From positions 91,996 to 155,995 of the forward strand of contig NZ_JAKILB010000010.1 in the NCBI RefSeq assembly GCF_023283895.1: a stretch of DNA of 64,000 nucleotides, read 5' to 3'. The DNA comes from Shewanella pneumatophori (GTDB lineage Bacteria; Pseudomonadota; Gammaproteobacteria; Enterobacterales; Shewanellaceae). The position numbers were made by a program, and so were the translations under genes. Below the pieces are notes generated by a model. It was not told the origin of the DNA and ran no database searches. It worked only from the letters and a program-made list of their open reading frames with translations. Of this stretch, positions 7,877 to 16,887 are shown one piece after another (position 1 is the stretch's first letter; each line of letters begins with the position of its first letter).

Positions 7877-7899
7877 AAGCACCTTGATAGGTGCTTTTT
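7877..7899 (+). terminator. Terminator of the fap operon
   Basis: AAGCACCT-TGAT-AGGTGCTT followed by a T run, 26 bp after the fapF stop. It probably also ends the convergent LysR gene, since the other strand reads A-rich before the stem. Confidence 0.85.
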
Positions 7900-7925
7900 A
7901 TGTCTGCAGGTTTACATCGGCAGAT

Positions 7926-8837
7926 TTACATCATTAGTGACTGTAATGACTCTTGGCTAGTAAAGCGCTTATGGAAGAAGTCTAAAAACACGCTGATGTT
8001 AGTAGCTAGCTGACGACGACTAGAATATACCCCGTAGACTTTAAAGGCTTCCATGGGCCACTCTTGTAAAATAGGCACTAGCGAACCACTAGCTAACTCA
8101 TTTTTACAAACTGAGTTAGACAGCATGGCAATACCAAAATCGTCCATCACCAATTGCTTGACCATTACTGCGCTGTTCACTCGCACTTTACGCTTGAAGT
8201 TAACCATAGTTTTTCTGGCCCCTTTACCAAGTGGCCAAATAGGTGCTGAGCGAGAGGTACCGAGTAAAATCCCGCTATGTTCGGCTAAATCTTGTGGGGT
8301 TGCAGGTGTGCCATGAATTTTTAGATAACCAGGGCTAGCAACTAAAATAGGTTGACGCTCGAACAATAATCTCGCTACCAAGTCTGATGATTGCAGCGGA
8401 CCATATTTAATTGCAATATCGTAGCCTTCACCAACTAAACCAACTTCACTATCGGTGAATTGCACGTCGAGCTCAACATTGGGGTAGAGACGTAAAAAAC
8501 CACTGCAGAGAGTCGCGATTAGTTCTTGGCTGAAAGACACTGGAATAGCGATACGTAGTAAGCCAGAGACGTCATTATGGGTATTCTCAACCGTGGCTTT
8601 TGCAGCTTCAATTTCATCGCTTATACTGGAGCAATGCTGATAAAACAGTGCACCAACTTGAGTCAAACTCAAATTGCGCGTATCTCGCTGCAAAAGTCGT
8701 ACACCTAGCTGTTCTTCAAGCTGGGCAACTTTACGACTAATGGTTGATTTTGGCATGCCTATTTCACGGGCAGCTTGAGAGAAACCTTTGGCTCTAACTA
8801 CCGCTGCAAAGAGCATCATACCGTTTAAATCTGGCAT
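7926..8837 (-). CDS. LysR-family transcriptional regulator
   Basis: 303 residues. The N-terminal winged helix-turn-helix is clear (FAAVVRAKGFSQAAREIG, then STISRKVAQLEEQLGVRLL), followed by the two-lobed effector-binding domain. The overall look (N-terminal DLNGMMLFAAV, C-terminal FHKRF) resembles the large LTTR group that includes AaeR- and DsdC-neighbour regulators with no fixed ligand. It is divergent from the fused acetyl-CoA carboxylase gene with 122 bp between, so it may regulate that gene, itself, or both. The effector is unknown. Confidence 0.85.
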   Translation of the reverse strand: MPDLNGMMLFAAVVRAKGFSQAAREIGMPKSTISRKVAQLEEQLGVRLLQRDTRNLSLTQVGALFYQHCSSISDEIEAAKATVENTHNDVSGLLRIAIPVSFSQELIATLCSGFLRLYPNVELDVQFTDSEVGLVGEGYDIAIKYGPLQSSDLVARLLFERQPILVASPGYLKIHGTPATPQDLAEHSGILLGTSRSAPIWPLGKGARKTMVNFKRKVRVNSAVMVKQLVMDDFGIAMLSNSVCKNELASGSLVPILQEWPMEAFKVYGVYSSRRQLATNISVFLDFFHKRFTSQESLQSLMM

Positions 8838-8959
8838 GTTATCTCCACTGTCTCAAATATGGAACAAAGCGTCTAGCGCAGTTTAATAGCAATTGACGGG
8901 ATAACAAAGTTATATTTACCAGCTAAAAATTTCAGAGGCTAAAAGCAGAGGATCTTTAG

Positions 8960-11900
8960 ATGACCAGCCAAAATCAGCCCGCTAACACGACTCAAGTGCA
9001 AACTGCCGATCCGCTTTTTCTAAAAGCAGAGCAGCTAGCTAAAGACTTTTCGTTGTTCCCTGAACACAGTAAGCAGTCGCTTTCTGACGAAGTTAAAGGT
9101 CTTTTAGACGACGACGCGATTCAAGCCAACCTTAAAGATTTGGCGCAATTAGACGTCGATGGTTACGTCACTAAGGTTATTCAACCTACTCAAGATAAAA
9201 ACCGCCCAGGTGCTAAGCGCATCATCGCGGATCTTAAAGGTAAGCTCATTACCGAAACTCATATTGGCCCTTTTTATAGTGCAGAGATCGAACTGAATTT
9301 TGGTTCTCGTACTCGCCGTATCGGTTTTGTAGCCCAAGAGCGTACAACTTCAAATGGCGCTTGGATGCCTGAGCATCATATCGCTTGCTGTAAAGCGATT
9401 CGTCATTTTGCTGAATTGTCTATGCCAATCGTTTACCTTATCGACACCCCAGGTGCAGATGCAGGTGAAGTGGCTAACAGTCAAAACCAAGCACACTCAA
9501 TTTCTAAAGCGATTGCTGAGAGCGCAAACGTTGACGTACCAACTGTAGGTATCGTTATCGGTGCGGGTTACTCTGGCGGCGCTATTCCACTGGCTGCAGC
9601 AAACATTTTGCTGTCGCTACGTGATGGTATTTTTAACACTATTCAGCCACAAGGTTTGCAAAGCATTGCGCGCAAATACAACCTATCTTGGCAGGAATGT
9701 GCTAAATCAGTAGGTGTATCGCCTGAAGAACTTTATACCTCTGGTTGTATTGACGGTATTGTTGATTTCTCGCCTTCAGATAAAGATGAGCGTCAGCACA
9801 ACCTGCGCCGTGCAATTATCAGTAGCATTGAAGCAGTAGAAAAAGCTGCGGTTAACTTTGTACGCGAATCAGAAGACTTACGTGAGCATTATGATCGCAG
9901 TTTAACGCGTTTCCTAAGCCCATCTAAGAACCTTGAAGCACTAGAATTAAATGCAGAGCTTGCGGTTGCTAATAACCCAACCATGCATTTGAACCTATTT
10001 GGTAGCACATACCGTTACCTACGTTACCTAACCCTACGTAGTCGCATCCATTCAATATCGCAAGAGCAGTATGGTCGTCTATCTAAGGTGAGCGTACCAG
10101 AAGGTGATTTGTTAGCGCGTATTCAGCAAGAGCAAGATCGCGTATTCCAGTCTTGGTTATCAAGCCCTGATAAGTTGGTTTACGACGAAGAGCTAAACAA
10201 GCTTTGGGGTAACTTCATCGCTAAGCGTGATGACGTGTCTACCGAGCGTAACATGCTGACTCGTTTGATTTTGGGTGAGCCAAAAGAGAACTACAAAAAA
10301 GCTCGTAAGGCGCTTATCTTTAACATCAGCTGGTCGCTATATCACCGCTGGAAAGGTAACGCTGAAAACAACTTTAAAGGCCTTATCAACTACCTAGAGA
10401 CACTTCCATCAGAAGTTACTCAAGCAGATTGGCCTGAGCTAAATAAGTTAACCGTACTTGACGTGATCATTCACGACGAGTTACGTGAAGATTTTATTTG
10501 GCAGTGTCATAACATTCTTGTATTCAACGCACTTTACGACAATGTAGTAGGCAACTTAGCGTCTATCGCTAAAGAAGCCATGATGTCTAAGAGCCTGTCA
10601 CGTAACTCAGTTGATAACTTATTGCATGAGTCGATTGACCGCGCGTTATCAACTCAAAACGTTGCTAATGATAAGAGCAAGTTCTACAAGTGGCTGAAGT
10701 ACTTTATGACTCAGTCAAACCGTGCAGAACTATTGACTCGTACAGAGCAGTGGAAGAGTGTTGGTTTCCCACAGCTGAACGATAGCCTATTCGTTATCCT
10801 AACTTACTTCTTCGAACGTCTACTGCCAGAGTATTTTGATAGCGAAGAAGAAAGCAGTGAATACACTGGTGCAATTAACCCTGTGCGTATCGGTCGTCGT
10901 AAAGACTTCTGGAACCGTTTAACTATGGGTTACCAAGATTTGCTAATCCAAAAAGTTCTACGCGATGAAAAGCGTGCAGGCAAAATGGGTTGGGATGCAA
11001 TTGTTGCTAAGTTCTTCACAGAGTTTGAAGAAATTAATGGCGATAAGATCTCGGCGAACTTGCTTAACTTCCCTGGTTTCCGTCTATCTATTGAAGATGC
11101 GCTAGACAAAGGCATTCGCCCATGTGGTTTGATCACAGGTCTTGCTGATTTTGACCATAACGGTCAACCAATGCGCGTCGGTGTTGCAGTATCAAACACA
11201 GCATTCCAAGCGGGTGCATTCGATATGGCGGCTGCTGAGAAGTTCAGCGCGCTGTTAATCGAGTGTGCTAAGCGTAAGTTGCCTGTGATTTGTTTCATCA
11301 GCTCTGGTGGTATGCAGACTAAAGAAGGTGCTGCAGCACTATTCTCAATGGCTGTAGTGAACGATCGTATTACCCGCTTTATTCGTGATAACGAGTTACC
11401 AGTATTGATGTTTGGTTATGGTGACTGTACAGGTGGTGCACAGGCAAGTTTTGTGACTCACCCATTAGTGCAAACTTACTACCTATCAGGCACAAACATG
11501 CCATTTGCTGGTCAAATGGTTGTACCTGCATACCTACCATCAACTTCAACGCTATCTAACTACTTGTCTAAAGTACCGGGTGCGATGGATGCATTGGTTA
11601 CGAATCCGTTTAGCGACACAATTGACGCTCAGCTACAAAGCATTGACCCATTAATGCCTAAGCCAACAGCTAAAATCGTTGATGTGATCAGCAATGCAGT
11701 TTCTACTTTAGTGCCAGAAAGATTAGTCGCTGAAGAAGAGATTGTTCAAGACGATCCACGTCAGCTAATGAAGCCGATTGAAAAAGTCTTGGTACACGCT
11801 CGTGGTTGTACTGCGGTTAAGCTTATCCGTAAAGCACACGACAACAATATCAACGTGGTATTAGTTGCATCAGATCCTGATATGACTTCTGTGCCAGCAG

Positions 11901-13516
11901 ATATGCTTAAAGGCGACGATAAGCTAGTTTGTATCGGTGGTAATACTTCAGATGAAAGTTACCTAAACGCATATTCAGTGCTAAAAGTGGCTGAATATGA
12001 AAACGTTGATGCATTGCACCCAGGTATTGGTTTCTTATCTGAAAGCCCGCAGTTTGCCGCTCTTTGTGTAAACAATGGCGTTAACTTTGTTGGCCCAAGT
12101 GTGCACAGCATGACAACTATGGGTAACAAGTCGAACGCAATTAAGACTTCACAGGCGCAGAATGTACCAGTAGTTCCAGGTAGTCACGGTATCTTGAATA
12201 ACGCAGAGCAAGCGGTAAACGTTGCGAGCGAAATCGGCTACCCTGTATTGCTTAAAGCGGTACAAGGTGGTGGCGGTAAAGGTATTCAGGTTGTTGAACG
12301 CCCTGGCGACATGATTGCGCTGTTCCAAAAGACTTCTACCGAAGCGGCAGCAGCATTTGGTAATGGTGACTTGTATCTAGAGAAGTATGTCACTTCACTG
12401 CGTCACATCGAAGTTCAGTTACTGCGTGACCAGTTTGGTAACACTAAAGTACTTGGCTTACGTGACTGTTCAGTACAGCGTAACAACCAGAAAGTGGTTG
12501 AAGAGTCTGGCTCAACTATGTTGCCTGATGAGCTTAAGCAACGCGTAATGGAGTACACTCGTGCACTAGGTGACGCGACTGATTACATGGGCGCAGGTAC
12601 GGTTGAATTCATCTATAACCTAGACGCGAACGAAGTCTACTTTATGGAGATGAATACGCGTCTACAGGTAGAGCATCCAGTAACAGAAGCGACTTCTGGT
12701 ATTGATATCGTAAGCGCTGGTTTTGATATTGCAGCTGGTCGCTCGATTGCAGAGCTTGAGCCACAAGAAATCGGCTACGCGATGGAAGTACGTGTAACAG
12801 CTGAGAAAGCTGCACTTGATAGCAATGGCGTTCTACAGCTATTACCACACCCTGGTTTAATTACTGAATACCAAATGCCAGAGCGTGATGACATTGAAAT
12901 CATCTCTATCGCAGGCGAAGGTAAAGAAGTTTCTCCATACTACGATAGCTTAATCGCACAGATCATTTGTCGCGGTGAAAGCCGTGAAGATGTGATCACT
13001 AAGCTGCATGATTACTTAGCAAATCAAGTAGTGATTAAAGGTATTGCGACTAACATTCCATTGTTAACTCGCATCCTTAAAGATGGCACGTTCAATGAAG
13101 GTGTTTACGACACTAACTACTTGCCACGCTTTATGGCTGAACTTGATGTTCCTGAGCTTATCGCTGAAATGGAAGCGGCTGCAGAAACTGTAGGTGTTGA
13201 CACAGCATCACTGCGTGTTGGTGAGAGCAACGAGCTTAAAGTGATGGCACAAGGCGCAGGTATCTTCTATACCTCTCCAGCGCCAGGTGAAGCTGACTTC
13301 GTTAAAGAAGGCGACATCGTCACTGTTGATCAGACTTTAGCGCTTACAGAAGCGATGAAGATGTTCTCGCAAGTAACGCTAGCCGGCTTTAACCGTAAGA
13401 ATGCAGTACTTTACCCTGAAGATCAGCAGTATCGTATCGAGCGTATTCTTAACAGTAACGGTCAGCAAGTATCACAAGGCGAACTACTCTTTGTAGTATC
13501 ACCAGTATCTAAGTAA
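8960..13516 (+). CDS. Single-polypeptide acetyl-CoA/acyl-CoA carboxylase (CT-alpha, CT-beta, BC, BCCP)
   Basis: 1,518 residues carrying all carboxylase parts. An AccA-like carboxyltransferase half comes first (about 60-290; YLIDTPGA and GAGYSGGAIPLA), then a long helical spacer, an AccD-like half (about 715-920; CFISSGGMQTKEGAAAL and GDCTGGAQASF), biotin carboxylase (about 935-1400; HPGIGFLSE, GGGGKGI, EMNTRLQVEHPV), and a biotinyl domain with EAMKM, biotin on Lys1467. Fatty-acid synthesis normally uses separate AccA-D in gammaproteobacteria, and eukaryotic fused enzymes run BC-BCCP-CT with beta before alpha. This order is permuted in both respects. No zinc finger is seen in the AccD half. 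Codon use is strongly biased, suggesting high expression. Substrate is inferred; propionyl- or another acyl-CoA is possible. A LysR gene is divergent and a strong terminator follows. Confidence 0.9.
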   Translation: MTSQNQPANTTQVQTADPLFLKAEQLAKDFSLFPEHSKQSLSDEVKGLLDDDAIQANLKDLAQLDVDGYVTKVIQPTQDKNRPGAKRIIADLKGKLITETHIGPFYSAEIELNFGSRTRRIGFVAQERTTSNGAWMPEHHIACCKAIRHFAELSMPIVYLIDTPGADAGEVANSQNQAHSISKAIAESANVDVPTVGIVIGAGYSGGAIPLAAANILLSLRDGIFNTIQPQGLQSIARKYNLSWQECAKSVGVSPEELYTSGCIDGIVDFSPSDKDERQHNLRRAIISSIEAVEKAAVNFVRESEDLREHYDRSLTRFLSPSKNLEALELNAELAVANNPTMHLNLFGSTYRYLRYLTLRSRIHSISQEQYGRLSKVSVPEGDLLARIQQEQDRVFQSWLSSPDKLVYDEELNKLWGNFIAKRDDVSTERNMLTRLILGEPKENYKKARKALIFNISWSLYHRWKGNAENNFKGLINYLETLPSEVTQADWPELNKLTVLDVIIHDELREDFIWQCHNILVFNALYDNVVGNLASIAKEAMMSKSLSRNSVDNLLHESIDRALSTQNVANDKSKFYKWLKYFMTQSNRAELLTRTEQWKSVGFPQLNDSLFVILTYFFERLLPEYFDSEEESSEYTGAINPVRIGRRKDFWNRLTMGYQDLLIQKVLRDEKRAGKMGWDAIVAKFFTEFEEINGDKISANLLNFPGFRLSIEDALDKGIRPCGLITGLADFDHNGQPMRVGVAVSNTAFQAGAFDMAAAEKFSALLIECAKRKLPVICFISSGGMQTKEGAAALFSMAVVNDRITRFIRDNELPVLMFGYGDCTGGAQASFVTHPLVQTYYLSGTNMPFAGQMVVPAYLPSTSTLSNYLSKVPGAMDALVTNPFSDTIDAQLQSIDPLMPKPTAKIVDVISNAVSTLVPERLVAEEEIVQDDPRQLMKPIEKVLVHARGCTAVKLIRKAHDNNINVVLVASDPDMTSVPADMLKGDDKLVCIGGNTSDESYLNAYSVLKVAEYENVDALHPGIGFLSESPQFAALCVNNGVNFVGPSVHSMTTMGNKSNAIKTSQAQNVPVVPGSHGILNNAEQAVNVASEIGYPVLLKAVQGGGGKGIQVVERPGDMIALFQKTSTEAAAAFGNGDLYLEKYVTSLRHIEVQLLRDQFGNTKVLGLRDCSVQRNNQKVVEESGSTMLPDELKQRVMEYTRALGDATDYMGAGTVEFIYNLDANEVYFMEMNTRLQVEHPVTEATSGIDIVSAGFDIAAGRSIAELEPQEIGYAMEVRVTAEKAALDSNGVLQLLPHPGLITEYQMPERDDIEIISIAGEGKEVSPYYDSLIAQIICRGESREDVITKLHDYLANQVVIKGIATNIPLLTRILKDGTFNEGVYDTNYLPRFMAELDVPELIAEMEAAAETVGVDTASLRVGESNELKVMAQGAGIFYTSPAPGEADFVKEGDIVTVDQTLALTEAMKMFSQVTLAGFNRKNAVLYPEDQQYRIERILNSNGQQVSQGELLFVVSPVSK

Positions 13517-13567
13517 AAGCTGTGATGAGCTGAGTAACTAAAGTTGCTCAGCTATATTGAACAAATG

Positions 13568-13600
13568 AAAAAGCCCGCTAATTTGATTAGCGGGCTTTTT
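13568..13600 (+). terminator. Terminator of the carboxylase gene
   Basis: AAAAAGCCCGCTAAT pairs with ATTAGCGGGCTTTTT around a short TTTG loop, ending in five T residues. Symmetry makes it usable from both strands. Confidence 0.92.
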
Positions 13601-13627
13601 GTATTTAGCTAATTGCAATTATACCAA

Positions 13628-13732
13628 TTAGTTATTTGGGTACTTAGGTCGCTTTTTAGCTTGATGCTTGGCGATAACTGCACCGGAAAAGCCTGCACCA
13701 GCAATGGCAATATTTAGTGGTATATTTAAATG
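13628..13732 (-). pseudogene. Remnant of a flavoprotein N terminus (UDP-galactopyranose-mutase-like)
   Basis: On the minus strand an open stretch of about 34 codons reads NIAIAGAGFSGAVIAKHQ and soon stops (KYPNN, then TAA). GAGFSGAVIA is a Rossmann-type FAD-binding loop very like the start of Glf and related amine-oxidase flavoproteins. No ATG, GTG or TTG start is present and the rest of the enzyme is missing. It looks like a 5' gene fragment left by deletion or recombination. A tiny functional peptide starting at ATA or ATT cannot be excluded. Confidence 0.5.
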
Positions 13733-13785
13733 TTAATTAATAGTTGTTATCTTTGTATTGGTTATGCGGCCATGGAAAGCAACTG

Positions 13786-14787
13786 GTGGAAATCAAACAA
13801 AAGTGTTCACTGTTTCAGGCGGAAATAGATAAACAGCTTGCTGAGCTAAAAGCACAGAACCTCATTTTGCAGCGAGATAATCAGCGACTCAGGCAGCAAC
13901 ATAGCTTGTTAGAGCAGAAGCTCAATGCTGCACTTGATGGTACAGGCCTGTGTGTTTGGGAGCAGCATATCCCCAGTGGAAACCTGACTATGTACAATAT
14001 GGAGTGGGGCTCACTTTTGGGCTACACCATAGATGAGCTTGCTGCGCACATAGATAGCTGGAAAGGCAATCTTCATCCTGAGGATCGCGATTGGGTTATT
14101 GCTAATTTTGACGATCATATTAGTGGTAAAACTGATTCTTACGATGTTACCCATAGAATGCTGCATAAAGACGGCTCAGTCAGTTGGGTATCGGATAGAG
14201 GCCGAGTCATAGAGTTTGATGACAGTGGTAAACCATTAAGAATTATGGGTACTCATGTCGATATCACCAAAGAGAAGCGTTACGAACTAGAGCTAGACAA
14301 GTTGGCACATAGAGATCCCTTAACTGATTTACTTAATCGCAAGGCATTACTAAAAGTTTTTGAGCGTCAACGAAATCGACTTGGCAGTGGCGCGCTCATG
14401 TTTATCGATTTAGATGATTTTAAATCTCATAACGACCGTTATGGGCATAAGTTTGGCGATAGTTTGTTGATGCAAATCGCCAGCACACTGCAAGACATCA
14501 TTGTAGAGTCGAACAATGTTGCTCGTTTAGGGGGCGATGAGTTTGTGATTTTATTTGAGTCGTTGTCGCAGGTTGAACTAGCAAGTATTGCCGACCGAGT
14601 GTTAACGGCTTTTGCGACTATCAGCCATGTCGAGGGACGAACAGTTAATATTGGTATGAGTATTGGGATCTGCGTATTTACAGACCAAAGTTTTACTCAA
14701 GTCTATGAGCAAGCAGACCAAGCTATGTATAAGGTTAAACGCCAAGGCAAAAATGCCTATCACTTCTATTCAGATCCTCTTGTATAG
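13786..14787 (+). CDS. PAS-GGDEF diguanylate cyclase
   Basis: About 333 residues: a coiled coil (about 10-50), a PAS domain with PAC (about 52-165; GYTIDELAAHIDSW and VSDRGRVI), and a GGDEF domain with intact RLGGDEFVI and FIDLDDFKSHND for metal binding. It should make c-di-GMP. The inhibitory site normally reads RxxD five residues before GGDEF; here it is VESN, so product feedback is probably lost. No membrane segment is seen, so it is likely cytoplasmic and ligand- or redox-sensing through PAS. The frame is open from a TTG at 13744; the GTG at 13786 has GGAAAG six bases upstream and was preferred. The start is uncertain. Confidence 0.85.
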   Translation: MEIKQKCSLFQAEIDKQLAELKAQNLILQRDNQRLRQQHSLLEQKLNAALDGTGLCVWEQHIPSGNLTMYNMEWGSLLGYTIDELAAHIDSWKGNLHPEDRDWVIANFDDHISGKTDSYDVTHRMLHKDGSVSWVSDRGRVIEFDDSGKPLRIMGTHVDITKEKRYELELDKLAHRDPLTDLLNRKALLKVFERQRNRLGSGALMFIDLDDFKSHNDRYGHKFGDSLLMQIASTLQDIIVESNNVARLGGDEFVILFESLSQVELASIADRVLTAFATISHVEGRTVNIGMSIGICVFTDQSFTQVYEQADQAMYKVKRQGKNAYHFYSDPLV

Positions 14788-14867
14788 CAAAGTTTTTAAT
14801 TAGCTCTCCAGCAAAAAGCGGTGTCACTAATTACCTGCATTCACTTCAAGCAAAATCTTAGTTTAGG

Positions 14868-15761
14868 CTAAAATGTTGTTGGGTTTAATTCTTGGCTTAA
14901 CTTAATAAAGCTGTCGGCAGCAGGCGTTAGCGGTAAGTTCTTACGCCAAATTAATGCAAGATCCCATGTGAGCGCTGGTGCTAGTGGGCGATAAGTCAAA
15001 TTTGGCGAATTAATTTTATTACAAATAGGTTCAGGCAATATGGCGAGCCCCATTTGAGCGTCTACCATAGTAGCAATAAAGTCCCATTGGCCACTTTGGG
15101 CTGTAATGTTTAATTCAATATTAGCTTTATGGGTTAGTCTGCGGATCAGCTTAGCGAGAGAAAAGTCATCGTTGTAAAGTATAAACGGGTACTGAGCGAG
15201 ATCAGCCCAAGAGATGTTGCTGTTTAGTGCGAGTTTATGCGCTTTAGGCAAGCAGGCTAATAGTGGGTAACCTTGTAAGTTATGACTACAAAAGTCTTGC
15301 GTATGAGTGGTTGGTAGCGCGGTAAAGGTCAAATCAAGGGTATCGTTAAGTAGAGCTTGTTCAGCGGCATACCCACCAAGTTCAACAATAGTTACATCGA
15401 TTTTAGGAAAGCGTCGACGATACTCTGACAGTAGTTCAATTATCATTTCGCCCATCATGGGGCAGACGCCTAAACGTAACTGCCCAGTTTGAAGGCCATT
15501 TAAATTATCCATCTCCTCTTGGAGCCGATGCCATTGCCCTACAATTTGCTTTGCACTAATCGCCAGCAATTGACCCGCTTCAGTGGCGAGCACTTTTTGA
15601 TTATTGCGAATAAGTAAAGGCTGCTCAAGATGCTCTTCAAGCCGCTGGATAATTTTAGTTAAAGTGGGCTGAGTTAAATGCAGTTTTTCTGCCGCGCGGG
15701 TGTAGTTGCCAACCTCAACTAAAGTAAGGAAACAATATAAGTTTTTGATTTGAATATTCAT
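14868..15761 (-). CDS. LysR-family transcriptional regulator
   Basis: 297 residues. Winged helix-turn-helix at the N terminus (FLTLVEVGNYTRAAEKLHL, then PTLTKIIQRLEEHL), followed by the substrate-binding-like domain. It is divergent from a 46-residue ORF with 128 bp between; a TAACTATTCATTTTACTAAT-type spaced repeat lies in that gap. No enzyme gene adjoins it, so its target is unclear; the small divergent ORF is the nearest candidate. Confidence 0.85.
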   Translation of the reverse strand: MNIQIKNLYCFLTLVEVGNYTRAAEKLHLTQPTLTKIIQRLEEHLEQPLLIRNNQKVLATEAGQLLAISAKQIVGQWHRLQEEMDNLNGLQTGQLRLGVCPMMGEMIIELLSEYRRRFPKIDVTIVELGGYAAEQALLNDTLDLTFTALPTTHTQDFCSHNLQGYPLLACLPKAHKLALNSNISWADLAQYPFILYNDDFSLAKLIRRLTHKANIELNITAQSGQWDFIATMVDAQMGLAILPEPICNKINSPNLTYRPLAPALTWDLALIWRKNLPLTPAADSFIKLSQELNPTTF

Positions 15762-15889
15762 GCCAAAAGTGAATCCATTTGATGCTAACTATTCATTTTA
15801 CTAATAGTTAAGTGGCGGTTATTTTAGCATCAATTGCACAGTTTTGTTGGTTTTTAGTGCAGTAAACCCGATGCACTAGAGGAAAAGAA

Positions 15890-16030
15890 ATGAAGTCATA
15901 TCAAGGTCTATTCGCTCAAGCACTATATCTTGCTGCGAAACCATTAGATAAAGAGCAGAAGCAAAAACTAGCTGCTAAATCAATAAATAGCCAGAAGTCA
16001 GAAAAAAAGCGTCACTTTTTTTCTTTCTAA
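15890..16030 (+). CDS. Small basic hypothetical protein (46 residues)
   Basis: ATG preceded by AGAGGAAAAG at good spacing. The product begins MKSYQGLFAQALYLAAKPLD and ends in a Lys-rich tail, KSEKKRHFFSF. The first half could form an amphipathic helix. No family recognised. It is divergent from the LysR gene and may be its target. Confidence 0.55.
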   Translation: MKSYQGLFAQALYLAAKPLDKEQKQKLAAKSINSQKSEKKRHFFSF

Positions 16031-16055
16031 GGCGAAAAATGGCTGCTGGGCTGGG

Positions 16056-16271
16056 TTAATTCCAGCCCTGAAGCCAAACTTTGTGTTCTGTTAGCTCGCG
16101 CCAATCAATTATCGATTGTTTGCGAGTGAGAACTGCTTCTATCAAACACAAGCTTACCTCACCATCCTCATCAAATTTCACCTTAATGACTAAAAAGTGT
16201 TTCTGCTTATTTTTAGGTTGAACCGCGGTCCATTTACTATTCAACAGCTTTTTTGGATTTATTCTATTCAT
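16056..16271 (-). CDS. TIGR02450-type small conserved protein
   Basis: 71 residues starting MNRINPKKLLNSKWTA and containing IDWRELTEHKVWLQGW. This Trp-rich pattern matches a small gammaproteobacterial family of unknown role (TIGR02450). An in-frame TTG exists at 16307, but the family N terminus fits the ATG at 16271. It has no signal or membrane segment. It stands alone, convergent with the 46-residue gene 25 bp away. Confidence 0.75.
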   Translation of the reverse strand: MNRINPKKLLNSKWTAVQPKNKQKHFLVIKVKFDEDGEVSLCLIEAVLTRKQSIIDWRELTEHKVWLQGWN

Positions 16272-16836
16272 ATTGATTATTACGAATAACAATTGATGAA
16301 GGATCAATCAATAGATAATTAGTTATCTAAAACTAGAGGGTAGTTATCTTGAAATTGAATATGTATCAATAATTAGTTTTGTATAAATACCCTTTCTTAT
16401 TTGTTGTTAATAATAGCCAGCCTCAGTTTATAGCGTCAGTATTTTGTCTTTAGTTTTGTTTAATTGAAAAAAACGTTCTGTTAATCAGTAGTCTTTGGTT
16501 TTTTATTTAGAAGTTAATTTGTATGCTCGAGAATATAAAATCATTGTTAATGTTGACCGTGATTCTATATTATTAACTGTTTTTTTTGTTTTTCCTTTAT
16601 CTCTTTTGGTTAAAGGGGTGTTCGTGTTGGTTTATTGTATTGAATTGAATTAATCGTTAAGTGTTTACCTCTGCATTTCAACCTTTCTATTTGTGTGACT
16701 TAGAACACTTTTTGTAATTGTTTTTATCAATCGAGTTTTAAATGTCTGTTGTTGGCATGTTTTTGGCAGGATTCTTAATTATTGGTTGGTTTAGCTTTAA
16801 ACTAGTGTCAGTTTTTATATCATCTTAGGCATAGGT
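16272..16836. other. AT-rich intergenic region upstream of the chaperone-usher locus
   Basis: About 565 bp of T-rich DNA with no convincing ORF. It presumably holds the promoter of the fimbrial locus. The only specific match noticed is a sigma54-like element at 16753-16768. The low GC resembles an H-NS-bound fimbrial leader region. Confidence 0.5.
16753..16768 (+). promoter_or_regulatory. Possible sigma54 promoter of the chaperone-usher locus
   Basis: TGGCATGTTTTTGGCA keeps GG and GC exactly 12 bp apart, as sigma54 requires, but has TGGC instead of TTGC at -12. The predicted transcript start near 16780 precedes the first gene by 60-110 bp. No activator dyad was found near it. Confidence 0.35.
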
Positions 16837-16887
16837 TTGATTTATACTGCGCTAATGCATTTTTTAATTAATGAAAGAGTTAATGAA

